A stretch of DNA of 64,000 nt, from assembly GCA_948470475.1 (NCBI GenBank), contig OX419338.1, positions 32,331,882 through 32,395,881 on the forward strand. Reading direction: 5' to 3'. The position numbers and the translations under genes were made by a program. How positions within the stretch are numbered: the first letter of the stretch is position 1; every line of letters begins with the position of its first letter. This DNA is from Galaxea fascicularis (Eukaryota > Cnidaria > Anthozoa > Scleractinia > Euphylliidae). Of the stretch, positions 61,073 through 64,000 are shown one piece after another. Below the pieces are notes generated by a model. The model had not been told where the DNA came from and searched no databases. It saw nothing but the letters and a program-made list of their open reading frames with translations.

Positions 61073-63378
61073 TAATAATTCACCATAACCAATCCGGCTT
61101 TATCGAGGGTAGATTTATCGGAGAGGTGGCTCGCTCAATCCTCGACATTATTGACTACACTGAATCGTTCAAATTACCTGATATTCTACTGTTTATAGAT
61201 TTTGAAAAGGCCTTTGACTCTATTGAATGGGGTTTTCTATTCCAATCACTAGAGGCCTTTAATTTTGGTCCGACCCTGATAAGATGGATTAAATCTTTCT
61301 ATAACAATCTCTCGAGTTGTGTTATAAACAATGGGGTTTTTTCCAAGCCTTTTAAGTTAGAAAGAGGAGTAAGGCAAGGTGATCCTTTGTCACCCTATCT
61401 ATTTGTTGTGGCAATTGAAATTTTGGCTATATCTCTTCGGGCAAATAAGCATGTTGAAGGCATAAAAATCGACAATGACGAAATTAAAACATTGCTATAT
61501 GCTGATGATATGACTGCCACGTTGACGAACATCTCCTCTGTAGAAACAGTCATTCAAAGCCTGAACAATTTTGAAAATTGCTCTGGCTTAAAAATGAATG
61601 TTTCAAAAACTAAAGCGATGTGGATTGGGGCAAATAAGAATTCATTAGACAAACCTTTGGGCCTTGAGTGGTGTACTGGAGTTAAAACGCTAGGAAATCA
61701 TTTCTCGTGTGACCAAAGAGAGATCATAAAACAAAACTTTCATGGAAGATTAAGCGACATTCAAAAAACGATCAACCTATGGGGATTGAGGGGTTTATCT
61801 TTGTTTGGTAAAGTGACCATTATAAAATCGTTCCTTATACCAAAGCTTTTATATGTTTCTACAATATTGGTAACCCCACAAGAAATTATCGAACTGATGG
61901 AGAGAATGATATACAAATTTTTGTGGAAAGGTCCAGATAAAGTGACTAGACTTTCAGTCATTAACTCGTTGAAGAACGGTGGCCTGAATCTTACGGATCT
62001 TGAAACCCAAATTAAAGCCATAAGGCTGTCCTGGATTCCACGGATTCTTGATGAGCGGGTAGGTCCATGGAAGTCATATTTTATATTTCATTTGAAAAAA
62101 TATGGAGGGATTCTGCTCTTAAAATGTAATTATGATATAAGGGATCTCAATTTAAGTTTAAATGGTTTTTACCAGCAGCTACTTGACTGGTGGGCAGATT
62201 TTAGAAATGTTTTTTCTGATATTAATTATGCCCGCTATGTAATTTGGAATAACAAAGAGATAAGAATTGATAACAAATCTGTTTTTTATAAAAAATATGC
62301 AGACTGTGGTATTTTCTATTTAAACGATCTATTATTTAGTTTGGATAATGTACGCTCTTTTGAATTCCTAAAGAATACGGGGCTTGATTCCAACTTTTTG
62401 ACATGGTCTGCGTTACGGTTGTCTGTGCCTAAGGATTTGCTATCTTCTTTCCCACCGGTGGAATGTGACTCTATGACTTTCAAATATAATAATACGGAAT
62501 TTGATACGTACTCAGCGAAAGCAAAACAGTTTTACTCGCTCCTGATTGCCAATAAAGCTAAATATCCGAATAGATTCAAAACTCTGTCAGCCGATCTGAA
62601 ATTTTCAGACTCTTTGCAGGAAGTGTTCTCGATCCCTTATAACACAGCAAGTGAAACTTATGTCTGGTCCTTTCAGTATAAATTGTTAAATAACATCTTG
62701 TTTACAAATACCAAATTATTTAAAATTGGGTTAATTGAGTCAGAGAGGTGTTCTTTCTGCGCAATTTACAAAGAAGACTTATATCACCTCTTTTATGGCT
62801 GCTCCTATGCGCGCGCCTTTTGGAACAGATTTTGCAATTGGTGGTCTAACTTTCGGAAGGAAAATTTGAGCCTATCTTTAAAAGATGTTATAGTTGGCTT
62901 TTCAAATAGAAATGATTTACTTAATTATCTGATAATTCTAGGTAAACTATGTATATGGGAGAGCAGAAGAAACAAATCAATCCCAACATTTAATTTGTTT
63001 CTACACAAAGTAGAAGCCAAGAAGGAGAGTGAAAGGTTTATTGCCTTAAAGAATAAGAAGCTTCACGATTTTAGGAAAAGATGGGAGCTGTTATTATTAT
63101 AATAACCAATTATTATAATAACCTTTGGTGTGATACTGCGTGGAGAAAATTATGTGGATGGCTCAAATTTATTCTGAAGTATCTGCACTGTGTCTGTGAT
63201 GTGTTGTGCTGTCTACCTCTCAAAAAAAATTTATAGATATATCGTAACTTAAGATTAAATTGTAATAGGGGTAGCATTGTAAGTAATGTAAACATTGTTA
63301 GTATCGTACCTACTGTAAGTGATGTACGCAGTGTTAGCAATGTACTATTGTATGTTTTAATTTATAATAAAAAAAAAA
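61073..63378 (+). mobile_element. 5'-truncated LINE (L1/Tx1-like), 2306 bp
   Basis: Flanked by a 13-bp target duplication, TTTGAAAGAAAAA, at 61060-61072 and 63379-63391. Copy I at about 25600 has the site once. It starts inside the reverse transcriptase and ends in an A-rich tail (about 63366-63378). These are the marks of target-primed reverse transcription. The truncated copy cannot move by itself. Confidence 0.95.
61075..63102 (+). CDS. LINE ORF2 fragment: reverse transcriptase and C-terminal region
   Basis: The frame is open from the element's first bases. It starts at NQSGFIEGRFIGEVARSILD and carries motif A FIDFEKAFDSIEW, motif B RQGDPLSPYLFVVAIEIL and motif C LLYADDM. A typical C-terminal cysteine motif (CSFCAIYKEDLYHLFYGC) follows, then a basic end. 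The RT type resembles the L1/Tx1 group. The endonuclease domain and its start codon are lost by 5' truncation. There is no internal stop or frameshift, so it is young. Confidence 0.9.
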   Translation: MIHHNQSGFIEGRFIGEVARSILDIIDYTESFKLPDILLFIDFEKAFDSIEWGFLFQSLEAFNFGPTLIRWIKSFYNNLSSCVINNGVFSKPFKLERGVRQGDPLSPYLFVVAIEILAISLRANKHVEGIKIDNDEIKTLLYADDMTATLTNISSVETVIQSLNNFENCSGLKMNVSKTKAMWIGANKNSLDKPLGLEWCTGVKTLGNHFSCDQREIIKQNFHGRLSDIQKTINLWGLRGLSLFGKVTIIKSFLIPKLLYVSTILVTPQEIIELMERMIYKFLWKGPDKVTRLSVINSLKNGGLNLTDLETQIKAIRLSWIPRILDERVGPWKSYFIFHLKKYGGILLLKCNYDIRDLNLSLNGFYQQLLDWWADFRNVFSDINYARYVIWNNKEIRIDNKSVFYKKYADCGIFYLNDLLFSLDNVRSFEFLKNTGLDSNFLTWSALRLSVPKDLLSSFPPVECDSMTFKYNNTEFDTYSAKAKQFYSLLIANKAKYPNRFKTLSADLKFSDSLQEVFSIPYNTASETYVWSFQYKLLNNILFTNTKLFKIGLIESERCSFCAIYKEDLYHLFYGCSYARAFWNRFCNWWSNFRKENLSLSLKDVIVGFSNRNDLLNYLIILGKLCIWESRRNKSIPTFNLFLHKVEAKKESERFIALKNKKLHDFRKRWELLLL

Positions 63379-63391
63379 TTTGAAAGAAAAA

Positions 63392-64000
63392 AGCAACCTT
63401 GCAAGTCTTTGTTATATGTTGTTTCATAGTAAACAGGTAAAGTCGACAGTCCGGGCAAACCAGGTTACAAGGTTTCTTATGGCAGCCTCGCTAGGACTCG
63501 GAAATCTTAAGAATCGCTAATTAAATAATTAAACTTTCAATGTAAGCTTTCTGCAACTGCTCCTCACTACAGTACCAATCAACATATATAAAAACGGGAC
63601 GACCTTAGCTAGCATGAGGCAAGACGAGGCAATTGCCTTATCTTGATTTTGGCCTTTTCTTTTTGGCACCAGCATCGCTCAGCAATAAAAAAGCGAACTT
63701 CTACATTTTCCCAAGATTGACTTTTCTAAAGAAAAATGCCACGGAAAATGCTTCAAAGAGCATTTCTGAGCCTCTAGATTTCAAACAGACCCCCCTAGCA
63801 GCTCGCGCCTTCGGTCCTGGAAACTTGCCTCGTCTGGTTCTGAAGTCTGGCTACGGCCCTGTATAAATAAGGGTTTTTATCGTCTTTAATCATTAACTTG
63901 TTCCTAATCACCCATTCCCGTTTATTGCTTATTCAAACTTCCATTGCGCGTCTGTGGCGGCATCTTGAGAAGCTTGGTCATTGGGTCGAAAAGCGAGATA
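63392..64000. other. Right part of duplication copy II
   Basis: It resembles 25613-26180, including the beginning of the minus-strand reverse transcriptase relic at the window edge. It holds no gene. Confidence 0.7.

Larger units (their letters stand above)
58535..64000. repeat. Dispersed duplication, copy II
   Basis: It matches copy I (22062-26160) in order and orientation and runs off the window. Insertions present only here are the MITE at 59817-60134, the LINE at 61073-63378 and the sequence at about 58775-59685. Confidence 0.85.

Overview
This looks like eukaryotic, metazoan DNA, most likely from an anthozoan cnidarian (a stony coral is my best guess). The reasons are AT-rich sequence with short phase-consistent GT-AG exons and long introns, a dystrobrevin gene, a PNP-NACHT-LRR receptor, a BEL/Pao element with DUF1759/DUF1758-type regions, and many short inverted-repeat elements. 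The species assignment is inference. No bacterial-style operon, CRISPR array or replicon feature is present.

Layout. (1) About 0.85-19.2 kb, minus strand: a dystrobrevin gene. I could place 16 coding exons; together they give 1461 nt (487 codons) in one open frame. The C-terminal exons lie beyond the left edge and an exon between 1.06 and 5.19 kb may be missing. Its introns hold SINEs, a Harbinger-like element, a foldback element, a 41-bp minisatellite and a pyrimidine-rich tract. (2) 21.9-29.1 kb: transposon-rich DNA with no convincing host gene. It includes one copy of a dispersed duplication whose partner lies at 58.5-64.0 kb. (3) 29.4-35.4 kb, minus strand: a five-exon gene for a predicted 1239-residue protein with an N-terminal nucleoside-phosphorylase-superfamily domain, a NACHT ATPase and 13 nearly identical 28-residue leucine-rich repeats. 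This is an immune-receptor architecture and the most interesting gene here. (4) 36.35-42.0 kb: a head-to-tail tandem duplication of about 2.6-3.0 kb upstream of that gene, each copy with the same strong minus-strand splice donors (possible leader exons). (5) 44.4-47.9 kb, minus strand: the 3' exons of a TPR/MYND zinc-finger gene; one more possible exon at 55.7 kb would place a LINE fragment and a BEL/Pao element in its intron. (6) 49.34-55.44 kb: a complete, apparently intact BEL/Pao LTR retrotransposon, with two 285-bp LTRs that look identical, a 5-bp target duplication, a primer-binding site, a polypurine tract and one 1802-codon gag-pol frame. (7) 56.4-57.2 kb: a stray copy of a dystrobrevin exon with its introns. 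(8) 58.5-64.0 kb: the second duplication copy, interrupted by an inverted-repeat element, a TA-flanked MITE and a 5'-truncated LINE with a clear target-site duplication.

The three host genes are all on the minus strand and are functionally unrelated: a dystrophin-complex scaffold, an innate immune NLR-like protein and a TPR/MYND protein. The strongest structural theme is recent mobile-element activity. Several insertions can be dated relative to one another because the window also holds a paralogous copy without the insertion.
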